The notes beneath the pieces are model-generated. The model ran no database searches. It was not told the DNA's origin and saw only the letters and a program-made list of their open reading frames with translations. A stretch of DNA of 64,000 nucleotides from Streptomyces barkulensis. Lineage in GTDB: Bacteria; Actinomycetota; Actinomycetes; Streptomycetales; Streptomycetaceae. The stretch covers positions 1-64,000 of the forward strand of contig NZ_PGSG01000027.1 of the NCBI RefSeq assembly GCF_002843305.1. The letters are read 5' to 3'. Every line of letters starts with the position of its first letter. The stretch's first letter is position 1. Positions 1 through 11,323 of this stretch are shown here, piece by piece. A program made the position numbers and the translations under genes.

Positions 1-3
1 GGA

Positions 4-1974
4 TCAGAAGGTGAGCTTCCAGCTGTTGATGTAGCCGGAGTCGGTGCGGTAGACGTCCCTCACCCGCAGCTTCCAGGTGCCGGAGGCCGTCTCGGAGGAG
101 GCGTCGACGGTGTAGGACGCCCGGACGTCGTCGCCCGAGTCCCAGCCGGAGTTCTTCAGCCGGTAGGTGCTCCCGTCCGGGGCCACCAGGTCGATGACGA
201 GGTCACCGCGGTAGGTGTGGACGATGTCCACGTCCACCTTCAGGTCGCCGGGCGCGTTGCCGGACCTGTTCACCGTGATCGGCGACTCCACGGTGCCCGG
301 GTCCGGGATGGCGTGGTCGTCGGTGTTCTCGAAGACGTTGTCGCCGGGCTCCCCGCCGCCGTCGTCGGGCCGGGAGCCGACGTTGACCGCGGCCCAGGCG
401 TGGGCCACCGCCTTGTGCTGGACGCTGTCGGCGCCGAACAGGTCGGCCGCGGCGGAGAGGGTGGCGGTGCGGGCGCCCGCGTAGTTGGTCGTCGAGGTCA
501 TCTTCTCGGTGAGCGCCTTGAACCAGATCTTCTCGGCGGCCCCGATCCCGATGCCGGTCACCGGCTTGCCGTCGGAGGTCGGCGAGTCGTAGGAGACGCC
601 GTTGACGGTCTTGGCGCCGCTGCCCTCGCTGAGCAGGTAGAAGAAGTGGTTGGCCGGGCCCGAGGAGTAGTGGACGTCCACGCTGCCGATGCCGGAGTAC
701 CAGTAGTCCTTGGAGTTGCCGTCCCGGCTGGGCTTGTCCATGTAGCGCAGCGGGGTGCCGTTGCCGCGGATGTCGATCTTCTCGCCGACGAGGTAGTCGC
801 CGACGTCCGAGCTGTTGTTCGCCCTGAACTCCACGGCGGCGGCGAAGATGTCGGAGGTCGCCTCGTTCAGGCCGCCGGACTCGCCGCTGTAGCGCAGCCC
901 CGCGGTGTTGGAGGTCAGACCGTGGGTCATCTCGTGGGCGGCGACGTCGATGGAGGTGAGCGGCTTGGAGTTGTTCGCGCCGTCGCCGTAGGTCATGCAG
1001 AAGCAGGAGTCGGACCAGAAGGCGTTGACGTAGGCGTTGCCGTAGTGCACCCGGCTGTACGGGGCCTTCCCATCGCCCCGGATGCCGTTGCGGCCGTGGA
1101 CGTTCTTGTAGTAGTCCCAGGTCAGGGCCGCGCCGTAGTGGGCGTCCACGCCCGCGGTCTGACGGTTGGACGGCGAGCCGTTGCCCCAGAGGTCGTCGGC
1201 GTCGGAGAACAGGGTGCCGGTGCCGGAGGAGCCGCCGTTGAGGTCGTAGGTCCTGTGGTTGCCGCGGTTCACGTCGGTCATCGTGTAGGAGCCGCCGGAC
1301 CCGCTGGTGCCCAGGGAGACCCGGCCGCTGTACATGCTCTCGCCGGTGCCGGTGTGGACGCCCTCCCACTCGGCCAGCTTCTCGCCGGTGGCCGCGTCGG
1401 TGACGATGTGCAGCTCGCTGGGGGTGCCGTCCTCCTGGGTGCCAGCGACCACGCGCTCCCAGGCGAGCACGGGCTCTCCGTCGGCGGCCCAGACCACCTT
1501 GCGGGGTGCGGTGCTGCCCTCGGCCGCGGCCCTGGAGGGCTTCTTCGAGGCCGGGGCGGCGGTGGAGGGGACGGCGATCTTCGCCGTGGTGGCCTTGGCG
1601 ACCTCGGCCACCGTACCGCCGGGCGACTCCTCCACGACCAGGTCGCCGCCGAGTACCGGCAGCCCGTCGTAGGTGCGCTCGTAACGGGTGTGGACGGTGC
1701 CGTCGGCGTTCTTGACCACGTCGCGGACGACGAGCTTCTCCTTGGCGCCGAGGCCGAGGGCCTTGGCGGTGGCGGAGCTGCCGGCCTCCGCGTCGCGGAG
1801 CAGTTCGGCCCGCTGGGAGGGGGAGAGCTTGACGGAGAGGGCGCCGGGGTCGGGCTTGGCCTGGGGCGCGGCGGTGGAGACCTGCGACTGGAGGCCGACG
1901 GCCAGCAGCGCCGAGGCGGCGACGAGGGCGCCGGTGGCGGTGGCACGTCTGCGGGGGGTGGATCTGCCTATCAC
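4..1974 (-). CDS. Secreted M4 (thermolysin-like) metalloprotease with C-terminal P-domain
   Basis: Extracellular zinc endopeptidase of the M4 family, 656 aa. The N-terminus has a basic stretch (RRR) and a hydrophobic signal peptide ending near QVSTAA, then an FTP/PepSY propeptide to about residue 200. The catalytic domain shows the zinc motif HEMTH and the third-ligand motif GLNEATSD. The last ~110 residues (from about 545) read as a proprotein-convertase P-domain, with a VDIVHTYRGDLVIDLVAPDG-type core. The GTG start is supported by GAGGAG six bases upstream. It is transcribed alone, away from the ABC operon. Family assignment is firm; substrate is unknown. Confidence 0.95.
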   Translation of the reverse strand: MIGRSTPRRRATATGALVAASALLAVGLQSQVSTAAPQAKPDPGALSVKLSPSQRAELLRDAEAGSSATAKALGLGAKEKLVVRDVVKNADGTVHTRYERTYDGLPVLGGDLVVEESPGGTVAEVAKATTAKIAVPSTAAPASKKPSRAAAEGSTAPRKVVWAADGEPVLAWERVVAGTQEDGTPSELHIVTDAATGEKLAEWEGVHTGTGESMYSGRVSLGTSGSGGSYTMTDVNRGNHRTYDLNGGSSGTGTLFSDADDLWGNGSPSNRQTAGVDAHYGAALTWDYYKNVHGRNGIRGDGKAPYSRVHYGNAYVNAFWSDSCFCMTYGDGANNSKPLTSIDVAAHEMTHGLTSNTAGLRYSGESGGLNEATSDIFAAAVEFRANNSSDVGDYLVGEKIDIRGNGTPLRYMDKPSRDGNSKDYWYSGIGSVDVHYSSGPANHFFYLLSEGSGAKTVNGVSYDSPTSDGKPVTGIGIGAAEKIWFKALTEKMTSTTNYAGARTATLSAAADLFGADSVQHKAVAHAWAAVNVGSRPDDGGGEPGDNVFENTDDHAIPDPGTVESPITVNRSGNAPGDLKVDVDIVHTYRGDLVIDLVAPDGSTYRLKNSGWDSGDDVRASYTVDASSETASGTWKLRVRDVYRTDSGYINSWKLTF

Positions 1975-2124
1975 GCTGAACTCCTCGCTGGAGAGCGGTG
2001 TGGAGAGGGAGATGGTGCGCCTGAGGGTGTGGGGACCCGTGGGGGGATCGGCTGTGCACAGCGTGGAGAGAGTGGCACCGAAACGGCGATGATGACAGGG
2101 TCAGGTCAAGAAAATGGCCGGAAT

Positions 2125-2155
2125 CTGTCCGCTGTCGGAAAATCGCTGTCCGCTG
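2125..2155 (-). promoter_or_regulatory. Direct repeats CTGTCCGCTG upstream of the M4 protease
   Basis: Two exact 10-bp copies of CTGTCCGCTG start 21 bp apart (2125 and 2146), about two helical turns. They lie 150-180 bp upstream of the protease start. The spacing suits a dimeric regulator binding one DNA face; this is inference. The rest of 1975-2230 holds no gene I can support. Confidence 0.4.
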
Positions 2156-2230
2156 AGCGAACGCGATGGAAACGGCGGAGAAACCGGGACGTCACCGGCG
2201 TCCGCCAGGATGGGGGGCTCGGGTGCGGGA

Positions 2231-2286
2231 GTCCCGCCCGGCGGGTGCGGCCCCGCCGGGCGGGACACCAAGCGGTGTCCCGCCCG
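2231..2286 (-). terminator. Two overlapping perfect hairpins after the ABC exporter operon
   Basis: Hairpin A pairs 2231-2245 with 2252-2266 (15 bp, 6-nt loop). Hairpin B pairs 2257-2269 with 2274-2286 (13 bp, AAGC loop). They share 2257-2266, so only one can form at a time. They sit 40 bp past the stop of the downstream exporter gene, which fits a terminator; there is no U-tract. Confidence 0.7.
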
Positions 2287-2326
2287 AGCCGTGCGCCCGG
2301 CCCGTGCGTCCGGCCCGTGCGCCCGG

Positions 2327-4258
2327 TCAGGCCAGGCTGTCGCGCCAGGCGCGGTGGAGCCCGGCGAAGCGGCCGTCGCCCGCGACCAGCTCGGCCGGCG
2401 AGCCGTCCTCGACGACGCGCCCCGTCTCCATGACCAGCACCCGGTCGGCGATCTCCACCGTCGACAGCCGGTGGGCGATCACCACGGCGGTGCGCCCGCG
2501 CAGCACCGTGTCCATGGCCCGCTGGACCGCCCGCTCACCGGGGACGTCCAGGGAGGAGGTCGCCTCGTCCAGGATGAGCACGGCCGGATCGGCCAGCAGC
2601 GCCCGGGCGAAGGCGACCAACTGCCGCTGCCCGGCGGAGATCCGGCCGCCGCGCTTGCGCACGTCGGTGTCGTACCCCTCGGGGAGGGCGGCGATGAAGT
2701 CATGGGCGCCGATCGCCCGCGCCGCCCGCTCGATCTCCTCCCGGCTCGCCTCCGGGCGGCCGATCGCGATGTTGTCGGCGACCGTCCCGGAGAACAGGAA
2801 CGCCTCCTGCGTCACCATGACCACCCCGCGCCGCAGCTCGGGGGTGGCCAGCTCCCGCAGATCGGCGCCGTCCAGCAGCACCCGGCCCGCCGTGGGGTCG
2901 TAGAAGCGCGCCAGCAGTTTGGCGAGCGTGGACTTGCCCGCGCCGGTGGAACCGACCACCGCGACCGTCTGCCCGGCCGGGATCTCCAGGTCGAAGCGGG
3001 GCAGCACCTCGCCGCCCGTGCGGTAGGCGAAGCGCACCCCCTCGAAGACCACGGTGCGGCCCGGCCGCCCGCCGGCCGGCGGCGGCAGCCGCCGGGGGTG
3101 CTCCGGCTCGGGGACGCCGGGCGCCTGGGCGAGCAGCCCGGCGATCTTCTCCAGCGAGGCCGCCGCGCCCTGGTAGGAGTTGAGGAACATCCCCAGCCGG
3201 TCGATCGGGTCGTACAGCCGCCGCAGGTACATCGCCGCCGCCGCCAGCACACCCAGCTCCAGCGAGCCGGACGCCACCCGGTACGCGCCCCACAGCACGA
3301 TGGCGGCCAGCGCCGTGTTGGCCACCAGCCGGGCGGAGACCACATAGCGGGCCATCTCCAGGATGGCGTCCCCGTTGAGCCGCAGGTGACGGTCGTTGAG
3401 ACGGCCGAACTCCGCCTCGCCCGCCCGCTCACGGCGGAACGCCTGCACCGGGCGGATGCCGTTCATCGTCTCCACGAACTTCACGATCATCGCCGCGGTG
3501 GCCGTGGACTTCCTGCGGTAGACCCGCATCGAACGGCGCCGGAAGTTCTGCACGATCAGCAGGAGCGGGACGAAGGAGACCAGGGCCGCGCCGCCCAGGC
3601 CCGGGTCGAGCCAGAGCAGCACCGAGCAGATGTAGACCACCGACAGGATCACGCCCAGCAGCTCCTGCAGACCCTCGTCGAGCAGCTCGCGCAGCGCCTC
3701 GACGTCGGTGGTGGCGCGGGAGATCAGCCGCCCGGAGGTGTAGCGGTCGTGGAAGTCCACGCTGAGCACCTGGGCGTGCCGGTAGATCCGGCCGCGCAGC
3801 TCCAGCAGCACGCTCTGGTTGACCCGGGCGGCGGCGCGGACGAAGGCGTACTGCAGGCCGCCCGAGGACAGCGCGCACACCGCGTAGCCCGCCGCGACGG
3901 CGGCCAGCGGGCCGCCGTCGCCGCCGCGCAGGGCGGGCACCGCCCGGTCGATGGCGTACGCGACCAGCAGCGGACCGGCCTGAACGGCGGCCTGCTGGAG
4001 CAGCAGCAGAAGGGCTGCCACCGCGACCCGCGGCCGCAGCGGGCGCAGCAGCGAGCCGAGCAGCCGGAGCGAGGCGCCCTTGGGCGCGGGCAGCACATCG
4101 CGGTCGAAGGCGTCGGGCGCCCCGGGCCGCCCGGGCTCCCTTGCCGGTCCGGACGGGCCGGGTGGTCCGGCCGGTTCCGTGCCCGGTGCGGCCTTCGCGT
4201 CCGGTGAGTCCCGCGCGTCCCCGTCCCCGGAGGACGGTTCGGTGACGGTGGCGGTCAT
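2327..4258 (-). CDS. ABC exporter half-transporter (second subunit)
   Basis: ABC exporter half-transporter, 643 aa: an acidic/proline-rich N-terminal tail, six predicted membrane helices, and a C-terminal nucleotide-binding domain. Walker A GSTGAGKST is near residue 435 and Walker B LILDEATSSLD near 561, with the catalytic Glu present. The ABC signature is ISAGQ instead of LSGGQ. ATG overlaps the upstream gene's stop as ATGA (4255-4258), so the subunits are probably made together as a heterodimer. The altered signature complements the partner's altered Walker B, as in TM287/288-type exporters with one degenerate ATP site. Substrate (drug, lipid or peptide) cannot be read from sequence. Confidence 0.93.
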   Translation of the reverse strand: MTATVTEPSSGDGDARDSPDAKAAPGTEPAGPPGPSGPAREPGRPGAPDAFDRDVLPAPKGASLRLLGSLLRPLRPRVAVAALLLLLQQAAVQAGPLLVAYAIDRAVPALRGGDGGPLAAVAAGYAVCALSSGGLQYAFVRAAARVNQSVLLELRGRIYRHAQVLSVDFHDRYTSGRLISRATTDVEALRELLDEGLQELLGVILSVVYICSVLLWLDPGLGGAALVSFVPLLLIVQNFRRRSMRVYRRKSTATAAMIVKFVETMNGIRPVQAFRRERAGEAEFGRLNDRHLRLNGDAILEMARYVVSARLVANTALAAIVLWGAYRVASGSLELGVLAAAAMYLRRLYDPIDRLGMFLNSYQGAAASLEKIAGLLAQAPGVPEPEHPRRLPPPAGGRPGRTVVFEGVRFAYRTGGEVLPRFDLEIPAGQTVAVVGSTGAGKSTLAKLLARFYDPTAGRVLLDGADLRELATPELRRGVVMVTQEAFLFSGTVADNIAIGRPEASREEIERAARAIGAHDFIAALPEGYDTDVRKRGGRISAGQRQLVAFARALLADPAVLILDEATSSLDVPGERAVQRAMDTVLRGRTAVVIAHRLSTVEIADRVLVMETGRVVEDGSPAELVAGDGRFAGLHRAWRDSLA

Positions 4259-6261
4259 CGCTCCTCCTCGTAACGCTCGTACTGCTCGTACTGCTCGTGC
4301 CGCTCGCCGGACATCAGATGGCGGTACTCCGCGCTGGAGCGCAGCAGTTCGGCGTGGGTGCCGACGGCGGCGATCCGGCCCCGCGACAGCAGCGCGACCC
4401 GGTCGGCCAGCAGCACCGTGGAGGGCCGGTGCGCCACCACCAGGGCGGTGGTGCCGGCCAGCACCTCGCGCAGGGCGGCCTCCACCAGCGCCTCGGTGCG
4501 GACGTCGAGGGCGGAGAGCGGGTCGTCCAGCACCAGGAAGCGGGGGCGGCCCACGACGGCGCGCGCCAGCGCCAGCCGCTGACGCTGCCCGCCGGACAGG
4601 CTCAGCCCCTGCTCGCCGACCTGGGTGTCCAGCCCCTGCGGCAGCGCCGCGGTGAACTCCTCGGCCTGGGCCACTCGCAGGGCACGCGCCAGATCCTCCT
4701 GCGCCGAGCCCCCCGCCGAATCCTCCACCGCGCTCTCCACCGCGCTCTCCGCCGCGCCCATCAGCACGTTCTCGCGCACGGAGGCGGAGAAGAGCGTGGC
4801 CTCCTCGAAGGCCACGGCGACCAGCGAGCGCAACTCCTCGCGCGACATCGCGGCGATGTCGCGGCCGTCGAGGGTGATCCGGCCGGACGTCACCTCGTGC
4901 AGCCGGGGGATCAGGGCGGTGAGCGTGGTCTTGCCGCTGCCGGTGGCGCCGACCAGAGCCATGGTCTCGCCGGAGCGGATGTGCAGATCGACGCCGTCCA
5001 GCACGGGCGGGGCGTCCGGCGGGGTGTCGGGATGGCGGAAGACCACACCTTCGAAGCGCAGGCCTTCCCGAACGGTCCTGATCTCCCCTGCCTCCCCTGC
5101 CTCCCCGGCTTTCCCTGCCTCCCCGGCTTTCCCGCGCGGGGCGGGGGAGGGGCGCCCGCTGGCGAGGACGTCCGGCGGCACCGGCTCGTCCAGCACCTCG
5201 AAGTAGCGGTCGGCCGCCGTCGCCGACTCGTTGCTCATGGCGATCAGGAAGCCGATCGACTCCACCGGCCAGCGCAGTGCCAGGGCCGTGGTGAGGAAGG
5301 CGACCAGGGTGCCCGCCGACAGCTCGCCGTCGGCCACCTGGACCGTGCCCCACACCAGAGCGGCGCCGATGGCCAGTTCCGGCAGCGCCGTGATGACCGC
5401 CCAGATACCCGCCAGCAGCCGCGCCTTGCGCAGTTCGGTGCCCAGCAGCCGCCGCGAGAGCTCGCGGAAGGCGCGGGCCTGGCTGCGGTGGCGGCCGAAG
5501 CCCTTGATGATCCGGATGCCGAGGACGGCCTCCTCGACGACCGTGGTCAGATCGCCGATCTGGTCCTGGGCGCGGCGGGCCTGGAGGGAGAACTTCGTCT
5601 CGAAGAGGGAGCAGAACACCACCAGCGGCGCCACCGGGGCCAGCAGCACCAGCCCCAGCGTCCACTCCTGGGACAGCAGCACGGCGAAGCCGACGACGAT
5701 GGTGGTGCCGTTCACCAGCAGGAAGGTGAGCGGGAACGCCAGGAAGATGCGGATCAGGTGCAGGTCACCCGTGGCGCGCGACAGCAGCTGCCCGCTCGCC
5801 CAGCGGTCGTGGAAGGCGACCGGCAGCCGCTGCAGGTGCCGGAACAGGGCGGCGCGCATCGACGCCTCCACTCCGGCCAGCGGACGGGCCACCAGCCAGC
5901 GCCGCAGCCCGAACAGCGCGGCCTCCAGCACACCGACGGCCAGCAGCAGCGCGCCGCCCAGCCACACCCCGCCCGTGTCGCGTCCGGCGATCGGTCCGTC
6001 GACGATCCACTTCAGGATCAGGGGGATGACCAGGCCCAGGCAGGAGGCGAGGATCGCGACGAGGGCCGCCGTGAACAGCCGCGCCCGCACCGGGCGGACG
6101 AAGGGCCACAACCGCAGCAGCGAGCGTACGGCGGAACGGCTCCGCCGCCCGGCGGGCGCGGCCGGGGCCGCGGTGCCCGGCCCGCCGGGTTCGGAGCCGG
6201 AATCGCCGGGTTCGGGGTGGGGAGGGTCGGGACGCGGTGGACTGGCGGCGGTGGCAGACAT
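4255..6261 (-). CDS. ABC exporter half-transporter (first subunit, degenerate Walker B)
   Basis: Membrane ABC exporter subunit, 668 aa from the ATG at 6261 (a GTG one codon upstream is equally possible; no clear ribosome site). Six membrane helices precede a linker with a repetitive GKAGEAGKAGEAGEAGE run and the NBD. Walker A GATGSGKTT lies near 436 and the signature LSGGQRQR near 551. Walker B reads FLVLDDPLSALD, so the catalytic Glu is replaced by Asp. With ISAGQ in the partner this predicts one weakly hydrolysing ATP site. It is the first gene of a two-gene operon, and the tail is acidic and Tyr/Glu-rich (HEQYEQYERYEEER). Confidence 0.93.
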   Translation of the reverse strand: MSATAASPPRPDPPHPEPGDSGSEPGGPGTAAPAAPAGRRSRSAVRSLLRLWPFVRPVRARLFTAALVAILASCLGLVIPLILKWIVDGPIAGRDTGGVWLGGALLLAVGVLEAALFGLRRWLVARPLAGVEASMRAALFRHLQRLPVAFHDRWASGQLLSRATGDLHLIRIFLAFPLTFLLVNGTTIVVGFAVLLSQEWTLGLVLLAPVAPLVVFCSLFETKFSLQARRAQDQIGDLTTVVEEAVLGIRIIKGFGRHRSQARAFRELSRRLLGTELRKARLLAGIWAVITALPELAIGAALVWGTVQVADGELSAGTLVAFLTTALALRWPVESIGFLIAMSNESATAADRYFEVLDEPVPPDVLASGRPSPAPRGKAGEAGKAGEAGEAGEIRTVREGLRFEGVVFRHPDTPPDAPPVLDGVDLHIRSGETMALVGATGSGKTTLTALIPRLHEVTSGRITLDGRDIAAMSREELRSLVAVAFEEATLFSASVRENVLMGAAESAVESAVEDSAGGSAQEDLARALRVAQAEEFTAALPQGLDTQVGEQGLSLSGGQRQRLALARAVVGRPRFLVLDDPLSALDVRTEALVEAALREVLAGTTALVVAHRPSTVLLADRVALLSRGRIAAVGTHAELLRSSAEYRHLMSGERHEQYEQYERYEEER
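5083..5132. repeat. Short imperfect tandem repeat in the exporter linker
   Basis: Repeats of CTCCCCTGC / CTCCCCGGCTTTCC units code for the Gly-Lys-Ala-Gly-Glu-Ala linker before the NBD. Repeat number is likely to vary between strains (inference). Confidence 0.6.
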
Positions 6262-6426
6262 CACGAGCGAGACTACGTTTCACCACTGACGGGGCACACT
6301 CGGTTTTCCGCCGTAGGACTGACGGCCGAGTCCGCCCGGCCGAAGGCCCCGCCCGGCCGGGCCCAGTACCGCCCGCACCGACGAGCAGCGGGCGGTCTGT
6401 CGGTGCGGGCACCTACGCTGCCCGGT

Positions 6427-6735
6427 ATGAGTCAGGCAGAACTGAGAGAGCTGCGGGCCGCGCTGCACACCGCCTCCGACATCGTCTTCACGCTGGACGG
6501 CGAGCCCTCGGCGGAGCAGGCGGACCAGCTGACCGACGCGCTGCGCCGGGCGCTGGACGCGGCCCGGTCGCTGGGCGAGGACCGCGGCGGCACGGGCTGC
6601 CGGGAGCATCCGCGCGGGGCGGTCGATCCGCTGTACGGGGACAAGGACGATCCGCTGCCGCCGGGCTGGGGGCGGTGTCTGCTGTGCAACGACCGGCGGC
6701 GCCGGGCGGGCGTGCGGCGGTACGCCGCGCGCTGA
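6427..6735 (+). CDS. Small conserved hypothetical protein with a CxxC
   Basis: 102 aa, unrecognised function. The N-terminal half is predicted helical (LRELRAALHTASDIVF, then LTDALRRALDAAR). The C-terminal half is basic with CREHP and a CLLCNDRRRR segment, so a single CxxC pair could bind metal or be redox-active. The start is the ATG at 6427, the first in a frame with normal Streptomyces codon use. It is divergent from the ABC operon and convergent with the next gene. The protein type is widespread in Streptomyces to my recollection. Confidence 0.7.
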   Translation: MSQAELRELRAALHTASDIVFTLDGEPSAEQADQLTDALRRALDAARSLGEDRGGTGCREHPRGAVDPLYGDKDDPLPPGWGRCLLCNDRRRRAGVRRYAAR

Positions 6736-6786
6736 GGCGACCGCCGAGGCGGGCGCAGGGGCGGCGGGTGGGGTTGCGGGCGCCGG

Positions 6787-7302
6787 TCAGGGCTCCTCGT
6801 CCCGCAGTTCGAACCAGGTCGTCTTGCCCAGCGGCAGCAGGTCCACGCCCCAGCGGTCGGAGAGGTGGTCCACCAGGAACAGTCCGCGCCCGCTGACGTC
6901 GAACTCGTACACGGGCAGCAGGCAGGGCAGTCCGCGCGAGGGGTCGCGCACCTCCACGCGGATCCGGCCGCGCTGCCGCCGCAGCCGCAGCCCCAGGGAC
7001 TGGGCCCCGGTGTGCCGCACGGCGTTGCCGACCAGTTCGGAGACGAGCAGCACGGTGTCCTCGGCCAGGGCCTCGGACAGCCCCCAGCGTTTCAGCAGGA
7101 CGGAGCGGACCAGCCGGCGCGCGGTGCGCGCGGACTCGGGGCGGTTGGGCAGCCGCACCTCCGCGGCGGCCGGATCGCCGAACTCGCGGAACTCGGTGGA
7201 CTCGTCGAGTGAGCCGGCCCCGACCGGCCCGTCGTCGGGGATCGCGGGGGCCGGTTCCTCCCCCGGTGCCGATGCCATGTACGCCGTGTTCGCTCCCGCC
7301 AT
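6787..7302 (-). CDS. RsbW-like ATP-binding regulatory protein
   Basis: 171 aa with a GHKL-type ATPase fold. The N-box is LLVSELVGNAVRHTG and the G1/G2 region is FDVSGRGLFLVDHLSDRWG. The first ~35 residues are acidic and likely disordered. Such stand-alone HATPase_c proteins in Streptomyces act as anti-sigma or anti-anti-sigma kinases, or pair with XRE/DUF397 regulators. No sigma factor or DUF397 gene lies next to this one, so the partner is unknown. The ATG at 7302 is used; an in-frame ATG at 7278 is an alternative. Confidence 0.85.
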   Translation of the reverse strand: MAGANTAYMASAPGEEPAPAIPDDGPVGAGSLDESTEFREFGDPAAAEVRLPNRPESARTARRLVRSVLLKRWGLSEALAEDTVLLVSELVGNAVRHTGAQSLGLRLRRQRGRIRVEVRDPSRGLPCLLPVYEFDVSGRGLFLVDHLSDRWGVDLLPLGKTTWFELRDEEP

Positions 7303-7472
7303 GGGCCAATCATGGCCGCGAAACGGTCGCCTTGCGGCCGTACAGCGCGAATTCCCGGTCGGTGGCGGACCGTTCGGGGCTCACCGTGCTGTACGCGCAC
7401 CGGTTGCGTGCGCCGGGGCGGGGCGCGGAACGGCTCGCGCGCCGTTCCGCGCCCCCGCGCCCCGGCCGGGCG

Positions 7473-8240
7473 TCAGCGGAACCTCGCCTTGCCCGGCCCC
7501 TCCTCGACGAAGCTGCGCATGCCGGTCTCGCGGTCCTCGGTCGCGAACAGCCCGGCGAACCAGGTGCGCTCGATCGCCAGCCCGGTGTCGATGTCCGCCT
7601 CCAGCCCGGAATCGACGCACTCCTTGGCGGCGCGCAGGGCGATCGCCGGACCGGCCGCCAGCCTCGCCGCCCAGGCGTGCGCCTGCTCGTAGACATCGGC
7701 CGCGGGCACGACCTTGTCCACCAGGCCGATGGCCAGGGCCTCGTCCGCCTTCACCTGGCGGCCGGTGAAGATCAGGTCCTTGGCCCTGGAGGGACCGACC
7801 AGCCGGGACAGCCGCTGGGTGCCGCCGGCGCCGGGGATCAGTCCCAGCAGGATCTCGGGCTGTCCGAGCTTGGCGTTGTCGGCGGCGATCCGGATGTCGG
7901 CGCACAGCGCCAGCTCGCAGCCGCCGCCCAGCGCGTAGCCCGTCACCGCGGCCACCACCGGCTTGGGGATGCGGGCCACGGCGGTGAAGGAGTCCTGCAG
8001 ACCCCGGGACCTGGCGACCATGGCCGCGTGGTCCATCTCGCGCATCTCCTTGATGTCCGCGCCCGCCGCGAACACCTTCTCCCCGCCGTAGATCACCACG
8101 GCCCGTACGTCGTCGCGGTGCGTCGCCTCCTCGGCCAGCTCGCGCAGCCGGTCCTGGGTGGCGATGTCCAGCGCGTTCATGGGGGGACGGTTCAGTCGGA
8201 TGGTGCCGACGCCCTCGGCGACCTCAAGAGTCACAGTCAT
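7473..8240 (-). CDS. Enoyl-CoA hydratase/isomerase (crotonase)
   Basis: 255 aa soluble crotonase-fold protein, probably hydrating trans-2-enoyl-CoA in beta-oxidation or a related CoA pathway. The oxyanion-hole motif FAAGADIKEM is present. Both catalytic glutamates of classical enoyl-CoA hydratases are visible, in GGGCELAL and in GQPEILLGLIPGAGG. Length is typical. The gene is monocistronic between an RsbW-like gene and divergent glgX, so context does not narrow the substrate. Confidence 0.92.
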   Translation of the reverse strand: MTVTLEVAEGVGTIRLNRPPMNALDIATQDRLRELAEEATHRDDVRAVVIYGGEKVFAAGADIKEMREMDHAAMVARSRGLQDSFTAVARIPKPVVAAVTGYALGGGCELALCADIRIAADNAKLGQPEILLGLIPGAGGTQRLSRLVGPSRAKDLIFTGRQVKADEALAIGLVDKVVPAADVYEQAHAWAARLAAGPAIALRAAKECVDSGLEADIDTGLAIERTWFAGLFATEDRETGMRSFVEEGPGKARFR

Positions 8241-8483
8241 GGGGGCAGGTTAGTCCCCGTTAACGCCGCGCGGTCCGCCGCCTCCCGGCCGTACGGTCCC
8301 CGCCCGGTCCCGGTCCGGCCCTCACCCGGCCGGAGCAGCACGGTGGAAAGAAGACGATCACATGAGTGAGGCGGGCGGTCCGATTGGGAACACTCCTGCC
8401 AGACCCGGGCACCGGACCCGTGCGGCAGGCGCGCCGCGCGGGCCCCGAACCCGCCCCCGCCGCGAGCCGCCGGAGGCCACAAC

Positions 8484-10736
<2,253 letters not shown>

Positions 10737-10839
10737 GATACGCGCGCTGCCCCAAGATACGCGGGTGACTCGTGTGGCTCAGGTGATGGCCCGTTAGGGT
10801 GAGCACGTCACGACCGCACGAGGGAGGGGACGACAGGCG

Positions 10840-11070
10840 ATGGCCGACATGGAGACCGCGCGCGAGGCGTTCGACCGCTTCGACCTGGACGGGGACGGAC
10901 TGGTCACCGCGGCGGAGTTCCGCAAGGTGCTGGGCGAGCTGGGGGACCACACCCTCACCGTGGACATGGCACAGACGCTGATCAACCAGCACGACAGCGA
11001 CGGCGACGGACTGCTGTCCTTCGAGGAGTTCTGGCAGGCCCGCCAGAAGGCCGCCACCCGGTCGGCGTAG
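10840..11070 (+). CDS. Two-EF-hand calcium-binding protein (CabD-like)
   Basis: 76 aa cytosolic calmodulin-like protein with two canonical EF-hand loops, DLDGDGLVTAAE and DSDGDGLLSFEE. Each has Asp at positions 1, 3 and 5 and Glu at 12. GGGAGGGG precedes the ATG. Small EF-hand proteins of this size are known in Streptomyces as Cab proteins and have been tied to calcium handling and development; which Cab it is rests on memory of gene order only. It is single, with a terminator after it. Confidence 0.93.
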   Translation: MADMETAREAFDRFDLDGDGLVTAAEFRKVLGELGDHTLTVDMAQTLINQHDSDGDGLLSFEEFWQARQKAATRSA

Positions 11071-11117
11071 GGCTGCGGCGCGGTCCTCGCGGAGCGGCGG
11101 GGGCACGACAGGGCACG

Positions 11118-11165
11118 GCGGGGCGGCCACCACAGGGAGCAACCCAGGGTGACCGCCCCGCTTTT
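11118..11165 (+). terminator. Rho-independent terminator after the EF-hand gene
   Basis: GCGGGGCGG (11118-11126) pairs with CCGCCCCGC (11153-11161). The stem extends inward with one mismatch and is followed by TTTT. Confidence 0.8.
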
Positions 11166-11230
11166 CTGTGTCATAAGTGGCTTTTGTCGGTTTATGCACC
11201 CGGTGCGGCATCGACCGGTGCGGCGGCACC

Positions 11231-11266
11231 ACCGAGCCCACCGAGCCCACCGAGCCCGCCGAGCCC
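11231..11266. repeat. Four tandem 9-bp repeats
   Basis: ACCGAGCCC occurs three times, then GCCGAGCCC once, in the leader of the secreted-protein gene that starts at 11324. It looks like a small, slippage-prone minisatellite. Confidence 0.7.
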
Positions 11267-11323
11267 GCCGTGCTTCCGCCCCCCGACCGGGCCGGGAGCG
11301 CGGCACGACACGGAAGGACCACG

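Noticed and set aside
217..2433. Long plus-strand frame opposite the M4 protease
   Set aside because: Valine/glycine-rich shadow of a GC-rich gene; no domains and no ribosome site.
2327..5665. A 1,112-codon uninterrupted minus-strand frame
   Set aside because: It reads through the first exporter gene in the wrong frame; the two real genes are separated by an ATGA overlap at 4255-4258 and each has complete domains.
11231..11266. Tandem 9-bp units as a CRISPR array
   Set aside because: Units are contiguous without spacers and no cas genes are nearby.
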